Origin: Bacteroidota bacterium
Lineage (GTDB): Bacteria > Bacteroidota > Bacteroidia > Bacteroidales > JAAAOM01
Length of the DNA stretch: 64,000 nucleotides
Assembly (NCBI GenBank): GCA_009908855.1
Contig: JAAAOM010000019.1
Span: forward strand, 62,001-126,000
Direction: 5' to 3'
The notes beneath the pieces are model-generated. The model did not search any database. It was given only the letters and a program-made list of their open reading frames with translations, and was not told where the DNA came from. Made by a program: the position numbers and the translations under genes. Positions 18,519 through 26,585 of this stretch are shown here, one piece after another (position 1 is the first letter of the stretch; each line of letters begins with the position of its first letter).

Positions 18519-18567
18519 AAACAGGCCATCATTTTTTAAATTTTTTTTTTAAAAAGATGACCTGTTT
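18519..18567 (-). terminator. terminator after the lipoprotein gene
   Basis: On the minus strand, arms AAACAGGTCATC and its partner (18519-18530 with 18556-18567, one mismatch) enclose an A/T-rich loop that can also pair. A long T tract follows in the minus-strand transcript. It lies 37 bp beyond the stop of the lipoprotein gene and separates it from the TetR operon. Confidence 0.7.
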
Positions 18568-18603
18568 AGCTTATTTCTTCAGACGCTTATAAGCATTGAT
18601 TCA

Positions 18604-19572
18604 TTAGAAACCAAGACCCGTTCTGAAAGAAATGGACCTGTTAATAAACTGCTTATTGGAAAGATTATATGCATCGATATTTAATGTGTGATTGGAATCT
18701 TCCGTCCATCCATCATCGGTACCAATGGTAGCACGTTGGTTATTATCAAACCAATCCACATTTAATGTATATGAACTTAATCCTGCCGACACATTAAAAG
18801 GATTGCCCATGGCCGTATCCACCGGTTGTGTAAAGGTGACTTCAATCATTTCATCCAGACCAAAATCGTCTACACCTTCTCCCATTTCATTTAATACATT
18901 CACATTGGCAATTCCAAAATTGCCTTCCGGTGCATATTCATTCACAATAAATTCGGTTTGATCGGAAAAAAAGCTGATTTTTTCCTTATACCGGATACCT
19001 TGCGATGAAAAGTCAAATTTGGCCAACATTGAATAATCTTTAGGCAAACTATCAATTTCAAAATAACCGTACTGATCGGTTACCACCTCAATGGGGTCGT
19101 TGTATTCACCCAGATAAACGGTAAATGGCACATTGGCAGCAGCCGTTGGCGATCCCTCTCCGTATTGCTTGTAAACATTGGCTATAACGGTTTCTGTCAA
19201 TGGATGCATCCAGTATTTATCAAAATAACTTAGATCGTACAGGTTTTCATTCTCATATTCGTCGTCGAATTCAAACCACTCATCCTGATGGATATGTATA
19301 CGCTGGTTCAGATAACCCGGTTTGTGCATCACCAAATCATACGTACCAACATATTGGCTTCCAAACGAAAAAAATCCGTCTTCATTGGATGTGGTGCTAA
19401 CTACACCCTGTGCTCGTTGCAGGCGTAAATCAACATCTTCCAGGGGTTCGTTGGTGCAATCGTCAAAAATGACACCTCCAAAAAGCAGTTGAAGTTCAAG
19501 AACTTCCTGCTTTGTGCAGCCTGTAAACATAATTGCCGATAACAGCAATGCTAAAAAAATTTTGTTTCTCAT
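18604..19572 (-). CDS. lipoprotein with carboxypeptidase-regulatory-like repeats
   Basis: 322 residues from the ATG at 19572, where a lipoprotein signal begins (MRNKIFLALLLSAIMFTGC, lipid Cys at residue 19). Two CarboxypepD_reg-like beta-sandwiches follow: GGVIFDDCTNEPLEDVDLRLQ with the TSNEDGFFSFGSQYVGTYDLV segment, and a second at about residues 128-195 (ANVPFTVYLG, TDQYGYFEIDSLP). The C-terminal 100 residues look like a further beta domain. It is probably a surface or periplasm-facing outer-membrane lipoprotein of unknown partner. It is divergent from an ECF sigma gene. Confidence 0.8.
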   Translation of the reverse strand: MRNKIFLALLLSAIMFTGCTKQEVLELQLLFGGVIFDDCTNEPLEDVDLRLQRAQGVVSTTSNEDGFFSFGSQYVGTYDLVMHKPGYLNQRIHIHQDEWFEFDDEYENENLYDLSYFDKYWMHPLTETVIANVYKQYGEGSPTAAANVPFTVYLGEYNDPIEVVTDQYGYFEIDSLPKDYSMLAKFDFSSQGIRYKEKISFFSDQTEFIVNEYAPEGNFGIANVNVLNEMGEGVDDFGLDEMIEVTFTQPVDTAMGNPFNVSAGLSSYTLNVDWFDNNQRATIGTDDGWTEDSNHTLNIDAYNLSNKQFINRSISFRTGLGF

Positions 19573-19687
19573 TGGTTCATTGTTTTTAAGTTTATTCCCC
19601 AAATGTAATTTATATTGATTTTAAATAAAAATTTACTGTAACTTGTGATCACTTCATTCGTCTTAGCCCAAAGTCAAATGTAAAGGC

Positions 19688-20173
19688 ATGACAACAGCCG
19701 AATATAACCTATGTGTTGAGGAGTACGCTGACCGTTTGTATAGCTTTATACTTAAAAACTTAAAAAATGCGGACTCATCAAGCGATATTGTGCAGGAAAC
19801 TTTTACCCGATTGTGGATTAAAGTGGATCATGTACAATTTCAAAAAGTGAAATCATATTTGTTCACCACAGCCTACCATACCATGATCGATCATATTAGA
19901 AAATCAAAACGCATAGCTGATTTTGAAGAAGCGGGAGCCATTGATCCGGCGCATGATGATCAATATTCCGATTTAAAGGAAGTACTGGATAATGTGCTGG
20001 ACACCCTGCCGGCCTCACAACGCTCTGTTATACTTCTACGCGATTATGAAGGATATTCATACCAAGAGATCGCTGAAATTACAGGACTCAGTGAATCGCA
20101 GGTAAAAGTTTACATTTATAGAGGAAGAATGGCACTAAAAAAGGCCATTGGCAGTGTGGAAACGTTAATTTAA
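19688..20173 (+). CDS. ECF RNA polymerase sigma factor
   Basis: 161-residue ECF sigma-70 factor. Region 2 is at about 8-75 (DIVQETFTRLWIKV; KSYLFTTAYHTMIDHIRKSKR). Region 4 is at about 95-150 with the helix-turn-helix GYSYQEIAEITGLSESQVKV and the ending YIYRGRMALKKAI. It starts a three-gene plus-strand run with an anti-sigma-like membrane protein (5 bp gap) and an outer-membrane protein. It is of a different ECF type from the factor at 3257-3811. Confidence 0.93.
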   Translation: MTTAEYNLCVEEYADRLYSFILKNLKNADSSSDIVQETFTRLWIKVDHVQFQKVKSYLFTTAYHTMIDHIRKSKRIADFEEAGAIDPAHDDQYSDLKEVLDNVLDTLPASQRSVILLRDYEGYSYQEIAEITGLSESQVKVYIYRGRMALKKAIGSVETLI

Positions 20174-20178
20174 AAGAG

Positions 20179-21222
20179 ATGGAAATTACAAGAGCCAATT
20201 ACGAAATATATTTTATCGATTATTACGAAGGCCTGTTAACCGATGACCAGCAACAACGCTTATACCGCTTTTTAGAAAAAAATCCGGATCTGAAAACCGA
20301 ATTTGAAAATTATAGCAGTGAACGGCAGACCTTCACTACGTTGAATTATCCCCATAAGTCATGGTTGCAACACAGCCTCAAGGAAAAGTCAATCAACAAA
20401 AAAACCATTGATGAGTACTGCATTGCCTATCTGGAAAACGACCTGGATAATGAAAGTCGTTTGTTATTTGAAAATTATATTTCCCTGCACAAGGCCGAAA
20501 ATAAAATGTTGGAAAGCTATAAAAAAACCAGGTTAAGCCGGGAATTACAACTATACGCACATAAAAAAACATTGCTCAGGCCAATAAAACAATCCGCACC
20601 TTACAAGCGGATGATACCTTACCTCGCCGCGGCAGCAGGCGTTTTATTTGTACTCATGATGTTTCTGTTGAATCAACCAACTGAACCCACCGACATGACA
20701 GCAGAAGACCCTCGTTTCATACCAGAAATGGAAAAACTACCTCCCAAAGCCATGAAGCCTATACAAAACCAGATGGTGTACAACCACGATACCTACAACC
20801 CGGTTGATTATACAGCCCGGCAAACATCAATAAACAAACCATCCGTGAAGCCAACATCCGAAAGCGTTCTCCTTGCACAAATTGATAAATTGCCCACTGT
20901 GCCAATTGAAAACAACTGGATCGTAAAAGATATAGCCATTGAGCCACGTAATTTAAGGCCCGCCTACCGGTCGCAGAAAGTCCGCAATCAATTATCCGTT
21001 GAATCCATTAAAAAACGCTTCCTGGAAGAAACCGAAGGGCAATTACCGGATGTCTGGCGATTGGCTGATGCCGGATTAAAGGGTTTGGGAGTCATTTCAG
21101 AAAGTGAGTTCGGACTAAGTCATACACGTAATCAGGAAGGAAAAATTGAATCCATCACTTTATCAACCGATAATTTTAAGATTAAAGCTCCCTTAAAATC
21201 AAAATCCGCTGTAACAAATTAA
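20179..21222 (+). CDS. single-pass anti-sigma-like protein with tandem N-terminal repeat
   Basis: 347 residues with one membrane helix (about 146-165). The cytoplasmic part holds two similar units: residues 7-45 (YEIYFIDYYEGLLTDDQQ, then FLEKNPDLKTEFE) and 76-113 (IDEYCIAYLENDLDNESR, then FENYISLHKAENKMLE). Such 'YFLDYxEGxLs' units occur in Bacteroidota anti-sigma-like proteins that lack a zinc motif. The periplasmic part (about 180 residues) has no recognised domain. Its place 5 bp after the sigma gene supports an anti-sigma role. Confidence 0.7.
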   Translation: MEITRANYEIYFIDYYEGLLTDDQQQRLYRFLEKNPDLKTEFENYSSERQTFTTLNYPHKSWLQHSLKEKSINKKTIDEYCIAYLENDLDNESRLLFENYISLHKAENKMLESYKKTRLSRELQLYAHKKTLLRPIKQSAPYKRMIPYLAAAAGVLFVLMMFLLNQPTEPTDMTAEDPRFIPEMEKLPPKAMKPIQNQMVYNHDTYNPVDYTARQTSINKPSVKPTSESVLLAQIDKLPTVPIENNWIVKDIAIEPRNLRPAYRSQKVRNQLSVESIKKRFLEETEGQLPDVWRLADAGLKGLGVISESEFGLSHTRNQEGKIESITLSTDNFKIKAPLKSKSAVTN

Positions 21223-21273
21223 ACCGTTTGTCGTCCCAGTATTAATGAAACATTTCAGGACTTAAAATTTAGC

Positions 21274-22413
21274 ATGATGAAAAAGATAATAATACTATTG
21301 TTTATACTCACCGCTGCCCTGAACCTGTTCGGGCAACAAAACGATACCACCGAAATACGAATTAGTGAGCGGGACCTTTTAAAGGTGGTGGAAACAAACG
21401 ATGGTACCAAAATTTATTTACGAGGCAAAGAGATATTTAATGTAACCGACATAAATGACAGTACCACCGTTGCTATAGGCCATAAAAAACTTATCATATC
21501 CGAAACCAGTGACAAAACCCTTATTGAAGTGGTGGATGAACGTTCCAATAAACGCAATATCATTTATGACGAAAGAAATGAATATGCAGACCAGGAATAT
21601 TACTCACCCAACGATACCACAGCCCGCAATGATGCAAATGCTGCCCCGGATACCACTGAACAACCCGATCACGATTATGAAAAAGACGAATACGCCAAAG
21701 ACCCACCCCGACGATGGAGCGACTTTGAAGAATTTGACGATCAATGGAAACATAAATCTGATAAATCGAACGAATTCAAAGGTCATTGGTTCTCATTCGA
21801 CTGGGGCTTCAATAATTATTTAAACCCCGATGGTTCCATATCACGAAACGCGTCAAACCAATACATGGACTTAAATACCGGCAGGTCCTGGAATTTTAAT
21901 ATCAACTTTTCGCAATACAGCATTGGTATCATTAAAGACCGGGCAGGATTTGTAACCGGACTGGGAATTGAAATTAATAATTATCATTTTGATGGTGAAA
22001 ACAATATCACCAAGCAGGACGGAAAAATTGTACCCGATTACCGATTTGCAACCGCCAATATCGAAATTAAAAAGAACCGGTTTGCAACTACTTATATTAC
22101 CGTACCTCTACTATTTGAAACGCAGCTAACCGGTGGTGATCCCGATGATCGTCTTTATGTTTCGTTTGGTGTAATTGGCGGTATACGCATTGGAAATAAC
22201 ATTAAAGTGAAATATTTTGAAGACGGACGCAAAAAGAAATACAAAGAAAGAGGCGATGATTTTAATATTAACACATTCCGATACGGAGTAACGGCCAAGG
22301 CAGGATACAAATCATTCAGCGTTTTTTCCCGCTACTACCTCACACCCCTTTTTGAAAAAAACAACGGGCCGGAATTATATCCCCTGTCTGCTGGCTTAAC
22401 CCTTAATTTGTAA
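21274..22413 (+). CDS. outer-membrane beta-barrel protein of the ECF locus
   Basis: 379 residues with a signal peptide (about 1-20, ending NLFGQ). Residues 25-95 form a beta-rich region with repeated short strands. Residues 96-165 are acidic, Pro- and Asp-rich, and low in complexity. From about 170 a barrel begins (GHWFSFDWGFNNYLNPDG), with strands to the end (LYPLSAGLTLNL). It follows the anti-sigma-like gene by 51 bp. It may be the target or the sensor of the sigma system. The ATG pair at 21274/21277 leaves the start uncertain by one codon. Confidence 0.72.
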   Translation: MMKKIIILLFILTAALNLFGQQNDTTEIRISERDLLKVVETNDGTKIYLRGKEIFNVTDINDSTTVAIGHKKLIISETSDKTLIEVVDERSNKRNIIYDERNEYADQEYYSPNDTTARNDANAAPDTTEQPDHDYEKDEYAKDPPRRWSDFEEFDDQWKHKSDKSNEFKGHWFSFDWGFNNYLNPDGSISRNASNQYMDLNTGRSWNFNINFSQYSIGIIKDRAGFVTGLGIEINNYHFDGENNITKQDGKIVPDYRFATANIEIKKNRFATTYITVPLLFETQLTGGDPDDRLYVSFGVIGGIRIGNNIKVKYFEDGRKKKYKERGDDFNINTFRYGVTAKAGYKSFSVFSRYYLTPLFEKNNGPELYPLSAGLTLNL

Positions 22414-22666
22414 TTATATTTCAATGTCGTTTAACCAAATTTGCCCACGCACACCCTTTTCTTCCCTAAAGGGATCAGCGCGCTGGCCTTCCCCTTCAGG
22501 GGATTCAGGGGTGCGCGAGGGAAGGCCAATTATAATATAACCCTTAACTCACATATAACTTCACCACTGTCGTTTGCACAAAGCTATCCCTCTTGAAAAT
22601 TATTTCAATTACCGCAGCCTCCTATATTTTCATTATTATTAGCTAAACGACATTAATTATATTTCA
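22411..22666. mobile_element. 230-bp non-coding insertion with 13-bp direct repeats
   Basis: The element spans 22424-22653. Its ends are inverted repeats ATGTCGTTTA and TAAACGACAT (10 bp perfect). It is flanked by a perfect 13-bp direct repeat, TAATTATATTTCA, at 22411-22423 and 22654-22666, which looks like a target-site duplication. Inside are nested palindromes: GGCCTTCCC (22485-22493) with GGGAAGGCC (22519-22527), CGCACACCC with GGGGTGCG, and CCCTAAAGGG. No protein is encoded. It is therefore MITE-like, with a C-rich core similar to that of the elements at 1421 and 13642 but with different ends. Confidence 0.75.
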
Positions 22667-22992
22667 CAATAAATATATTGATTTGTGCACAACGTCCGGA
22701 AAACTGGTAAAACCATGGGGCAATAATTTGTGGTTCCTGTAACACCAATATTTAGTTAAGGTTGGCGCCTTTAAAGTTCCGGCCACTTGTATTTGATCGT
22801 TACAACGCTTACCAATACGCTCATACAAACTAAATCAAAAAACCTCCGACACTTACCAAAATATACTAACAAATATCATACGATTTTCATATTTTTATAT
22901 CCTGTTATCTTGTATAAACTTAGTCTAAGTTTTTTATACATGCTAAATAACAGGGATTCAAAAATTAATATATTTACTTCAAATTTTTCAAG
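22667..22992. other. intergenic region before the E1-like gene
   Basis: 326 bp, A+T-rich. A 75-codon frame at 22787-23014 has no family features, runs into the E1-like gene in another frame, and is not called. CCGGAAAACT (22690s) and AGTTCCGG (22770s) form a weak long-range inverted pair. No promoter is convincing. Confidence 0.45.
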
Positions 22993-23763
22993 ATGGGTAA
23001 AAATAAAATTCTAACCGAACAGGAAAAGCGAATTTTCAGTCATCAGATTGCCTTTCCACACATAGGTTTACCCGGGCAGGAGAAGTTAAAAAAAAGCAAA
23101 GTACTGGTTATAGGGGCCGGTGGTAAAGGAACTGCGGTATTGCAACAATTGGCCAAAGCCGGTGTAGGTGAAATTGGTATTTCAGATAATTATTTAATTG
23201 AGGAAGTTGAACTTCCGCGCCAAATGCTTTATGGCACCAGTGAATTGGGTAAACTCAAAGCCATTGCCATAAAAGAAAAACTGATTGAAGCCAATAATTT
23301 CACACAATTTAACCTGCATAACATTTGTTTATCCAAAGACAATATTAAACCCATTATTGAAAACTATGATGTGTTGGTTGATACCACCGATAATTTCCCG
23401 GCTCGTTACCTGATTAACGATGCCGCCATACTGCTAAACAAACCCTGGGTGTTTGGTTCGGTTGTTAATTCACTGGGAATGGTTTCGGTATTTAATTACC
23501 AGAATGGCCCGTCCCTCAGGTGCCATTATCCCACTGTTCCAAAACATAAAAATAAACCCCCTGCCAAAGGGATTAACAGTTGGGGCATCATACTCAATAT
23601 TGTCGGATGCATCATAGCCAACGAAGTTATCAACATTGTGCAGGACAAGCCCACTGATTTATCTGGTAATATATTAAATTTCAACATGTTAGAATATAAA
23701 ATAAGTTATGAACAGGTTGTTAAAAACCCCCAAAACTTTACAATTACTGACATAATAGAATAA
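22993..23763 (+). CDS. E1-like adenylyltransferase (ThiF/MoeB/HesA family), degenerate zinc site
   Basis: 256 residues. It has the E1 Rossmann fold with GAGGKG (about 41-46) in place of GxGGLG, and LPRQMLYGTSELGKLKA where MoeB and ThiF bind ATP. The central VLVDTTDNFPARYLINDAA segment (about 128-146) is a close match to the family. Members adenylate the C-terminal Gly of a ubiquitin-like sulfur carrier. Here the two CxxC pairs of the structural zinc are absent: only RCHYP and GCI remain, with a basic KHKNKPP stretch between. No ThiS, MoaD or rhodanese partner is near, so substrate and activity are open. Confidence 0.82.
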   Translation: MGKNKILTEQEKRIFSHQIAFPHIGLPGQEKLKKSKVLVIGAGGKGTAVLQQLAKAGVGEIGISDNYLIEEVELPRQMLYGTSELGKLKAIAIKEKLIEANNFTQFNLHNICLSKDNIKPIIENYDVLVDTTDNFPARYLINDAAILLNKPWVFGSVVNSLGMVSVFNYQNGPSLRCHYPTVPKHKNKPPAKGINSWGIILNIVGCIIANEVINIVQDKPTDLSGNILNFNMLEYKISYEQVVKNPQNFTITDIIE

Positions 23764-23882
23764 GGTTTTTACGAACACATCATTTTTGTTGATAACTACC
23801 ATCCGGTAAAATATATGAAAAAGTTATATTTGAGGTATCGGACTCATTGTTGAATTAACAATTTTGTATCCTTTGCCCCTGA

Positions 23883-26516
23883 ATGAAAAACTCCTTACGA
23901 TACAAGCTGCTGGGATGGTTTTTGTTATTTGCCTTTTTAATAATTCTGTTTGTTGTTCCTTTTAATTGGTTTTACCGACAACAGCAACAAAATCTTGGAC
24001 TTATTAAAGATGGCTTTCAGCAATTACAGGTATGTGTATACGGAGATTTACAGGCCTCCGGTGCATTTTTATCGCCTGGTGTACCCGATGCCCGTTTCTA
24101 CCGGACGGGTGAAAACAAATTTCTCCAACGCCATCAAAAATACGGATATCAGGCCGACAGTATCATTCGCTTTATTCAGTCAACCGATGCGATCTCAAAA
24201 ATCAACCTTTCAGATGAGCTAACTACCTTACAAATTGCCCTGGATACCTACAGGCAAACAGTTGACAGCATTGCCCAAATAACCCGTCTGAAAGGATCCG
24301 GTGAATACGGGCTGGAAGGTGAACTGCATGCAATCAGGAAAACAATAGAAGGAACCCCCGTAAGTACAGCTGATTTATTGCATTTACAGGCGCTTGAAAA
24401 CAATTATTTGCTGCATCGTCGTATAAAAGATGTACAGCAATTCAATGCATTCATGAACCAATTGGTGGCCAAATATGATAAACCCGGCATTCCTGTCAAT
24501 TTAAAAGAAATTTCTATATTACGTGATTACCAGGCCACTATTAACCATCTGGCCGATAATGACCAGGTATTAGGAACCGGCGACTTTATGGGCCTTCAGG
24601 ATCAATTGTTGGTGCAAAGTGAAATGTTAAGCAGTCAGCTTCAGAAAATGTCGCACCAAACCCGACAATCATATCAATCAAGATTAATGGGTTTAAACAG
24701 TTTTTACTTACTGTTTGTCGGCACACTCATTTTACTGAGTTTTGTAATCAGTTTTCTGGTATCAAAAAGATTATCACATCCGCTACAGTTATTAACATCG
24801 TATATTCAGCAACTGGCCCAAAATAATTTTCATTATCCGGCCGATAAGGCTTTTCATAGATCAACCCGCGAAATCACCCTGATTTATAAAGAATTCCGAA
24901 ATCTGGTCACACAACTTTACATTCGTGAAAATCAAAGAGATGCAGCCCGAAAAAAATCCGGTGAAAGCGAGCTGAAATATCGTGAGCTGGCCGAAATGTT
25001 ACCACAATGCATTTTTGAGACTGATCATCTGGGCAATTATACATTCGTTAACAAAGAATGGTACAACACCTTTGGATACAATGCCAATGAGATTCAGGAG
25101 GGATTAAACCTCATCGAAACACTGATTTCCGAAAAAGGCGAACGTGTAATGGATGATGTAACACTTGAAAATTCGGATTTTGTTGCCATACGAAAAAATA
25201 AAAGCCAATTTCCGGCTGCCGTGTATACCAATAATATTCTGAAGGACGGGAAAATTGTTGGTAAACGAGGCATTATTATTGATGTCACTGAGCGCAATAA
25301 ATTTATTCGTGAACTCAAAAAAGAACGCAACAAGGCGCTTACCTCCGATCAGTTAAAATCATATTTCCTGGCCAACATGAGCCATGAAATCAGAACACCA
25401 ATGAATTCCATCATTGGATTTTCTGAATTATTAAATTCACCGGAATTATCCGATTCACAGAAAAACGATTTTATCGATCACATCAAATCAAGCGGTGAGC
25501 TTTTGCTTAATCTGATTGACGACATTATTGATATTGCCAAAATCGAAGCCGGAGAAATAAAAATTATTCAGCGCGACTGCAATCTGAATAAATTATTTAT
25601 CGAGCTCAGAGACATTTTCAATGATTATAAACGCCGCGAAAACAAATCGGAGCTCGAACTACAATTAACCATCCCCCAAAAGGAATATGTGGTAAAAACC
25701 GATCCCTTCAGGCTTAAACAAATTCTGCACAACCTCATTAGCAATGCCATTAAATTTACCCATGAAGGCAATGTTGAATTCGGGTTTCATATCAATAACC
25801 ATAATCAATTGGAGTTTACCGTAAAAGATACAGGAATCGGGTTAACCAGGGATAAACTTGATTTTATTTTTCAACGCTTTAAACAGCTCGAATCAAGTGG
25901 AAAAAATTACAGGGGAGCCGGATTGGGACTTGCTATTACCAAAAACCTGGTTGAGCTTTTAGGCGGAGAATTAAAAGTGGAATCGGAGCCCGGCGTTGGA
26001 ACCACATTTGGTTTTACCCATCCATTTGTGCTGTTACAGGAAATTAACCCGGCTGAAATACCCGCCGAGATACAGGAAGTTGTTTACGACTGGTCAAATC
26101 TGACTTTTCTAATTGCAGAGGACAATGAACATAACTATACATTTTTACAGGAAGCATTAAAAACAACCGGCGCCTCCATCCTTCGTGCCTCTGATGGAGA
26201 ACAGGCAGTACAATTAGCCCTTAAAAATCCGATTGACCTGGTTTTGATGGACATTATGCTACCCGCTATGGATGGTTACGAAGCAACCAAAATGATCAAA
26301 CAAAAAAAGCCCAAACTACCTGTAATTGCACAAACCGCGCATGCCATGGCCAACGAAAAGGAAAAAAGTATCATGGCCGGATGTGATGATTATATGTCTA
26401 AACCCATACGTATGAATTTACTGTTACCAAAAATAGCCCAGTTTGTGGCTGTGCCACAAAAAGCATCCACCTCGGTTAAAGCGGCAACCAAATCGTCATC
26501 CGATAAATCAAATTAG
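23883..26516 (+). CDS. hybrid sensor histidine kinase with PAS and receiver
   Basis: 877-residue inner-membrane kinase. Two membrane helices (about 11-30 and 273-294) enclose a helical periplasmic sensor of about 240 residues, probably a four-helix bundle. A short HAMP-like stretch (295-345) is followed by PAS (365-470), HisKA with His501 (NMSHEIRTPMN), HATPase (605-715; N-box NLISNAIKF, G-boxes DTGIGL and GAGLGLAI) and a C-terminal receiver (740-855) with acidic residues at 746-747, phospho-Asp790 (VLMDIMLP) and Lys840. The next response regulator in the phosphorelay is not adjacent. A box resembling the Bacteroidota -7 (TATCCTTTG near 23868) lies just upstream. Confidence 0.94.
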   Translation: MKNSLRYKLLGWFLLFAFLIILFVVPFNWFYRQQQQNLGLIKDGFQQLQVCVYGDLQASGAFLSPGVPDARFYRTGENKFLQRHQKYGYQADSIIRFIQSTDAISKINLSDELTTLQIALDTYRQTVDSIAQITRLKGSGEYGLEGELHAIRKTIEGTPVSTADLLHLQALENNYLLHRRIKDVQQFNAFMNQLVAKYDKPGIPVNLKEISILRDYQATINHLADNDQVLGTGDFMGLQDQLLVQSEMLSSQLQKMSHQTRQSYQSRLMGLNSFYLLFVGTLILLSFVISFLVSKRLSHPLQLLTSYIQQLAQNNFHYPADKAFHRSTREITLIYKEFRNLVTQLYIRENQRDAARKKSGESELKYRELAEMLPQCIFETDHLGNYTFVNKEWYNTFGYNANEIQEGLNLIETLISEKGERVMDDVTLENSDFVAIRKNKSQFPAAVYTNNILKDGKIVGKRGIIIDVTERNKFIRELKKERNKALTSDQLKSYFLANMSHEIRTPMNSIIGFSELLNSPELSDSQKNDFIDHIKSSGELLLNLIDDIIDIAKIEAGEIKIIQRDCNLNKLFIELRDIFNDYKRRENKSELELQLTIPQKEYVVKTDPFRLKQILHNLISNAIKFTHEGNVEFGFHINNHNQLEFTVKDTGIGLTRDKLDFIFQRFKQLESSGKNYRGAGLGLAITKNLVELLGGELKVESEPGVGTTFGFTHPFVLLQEINPAEIPAEIQEVVYDWSNLTFLIAEDNEHNYTFLQEALKTTGASILRASDGEQAVQLALKNPIDLVLMDIMLPAMDGYEATKMIKQKKPKLPVIAQTAHAMANEKEKSIMAGCDDYMSKPIRMNLLLPKIAQFVAVPQKASTSVKAATKSSSDKSN

Positions 26517-26585
26517 TTATTTATCATAATATTGCAGGTATTTCGTAGTTTTAATCACAACGTTGAATTAAACTGATTAATTGGA

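Noticed and set aside
22690-22785. A second attC-like site before the E1-like gene
   Set aside because: The CCGGAAAACT and AGTTCCGG arms are not accompanied by RYYYAAC and GTTRRRY cores, so it does not fit the attC layout.
22787-23014. A 75-codon frame before the E1-like gene
   Set aside because: It overlaps the E1-like start in another frame, has a hydrophobic A+T-driven composition and no recognisable feature.
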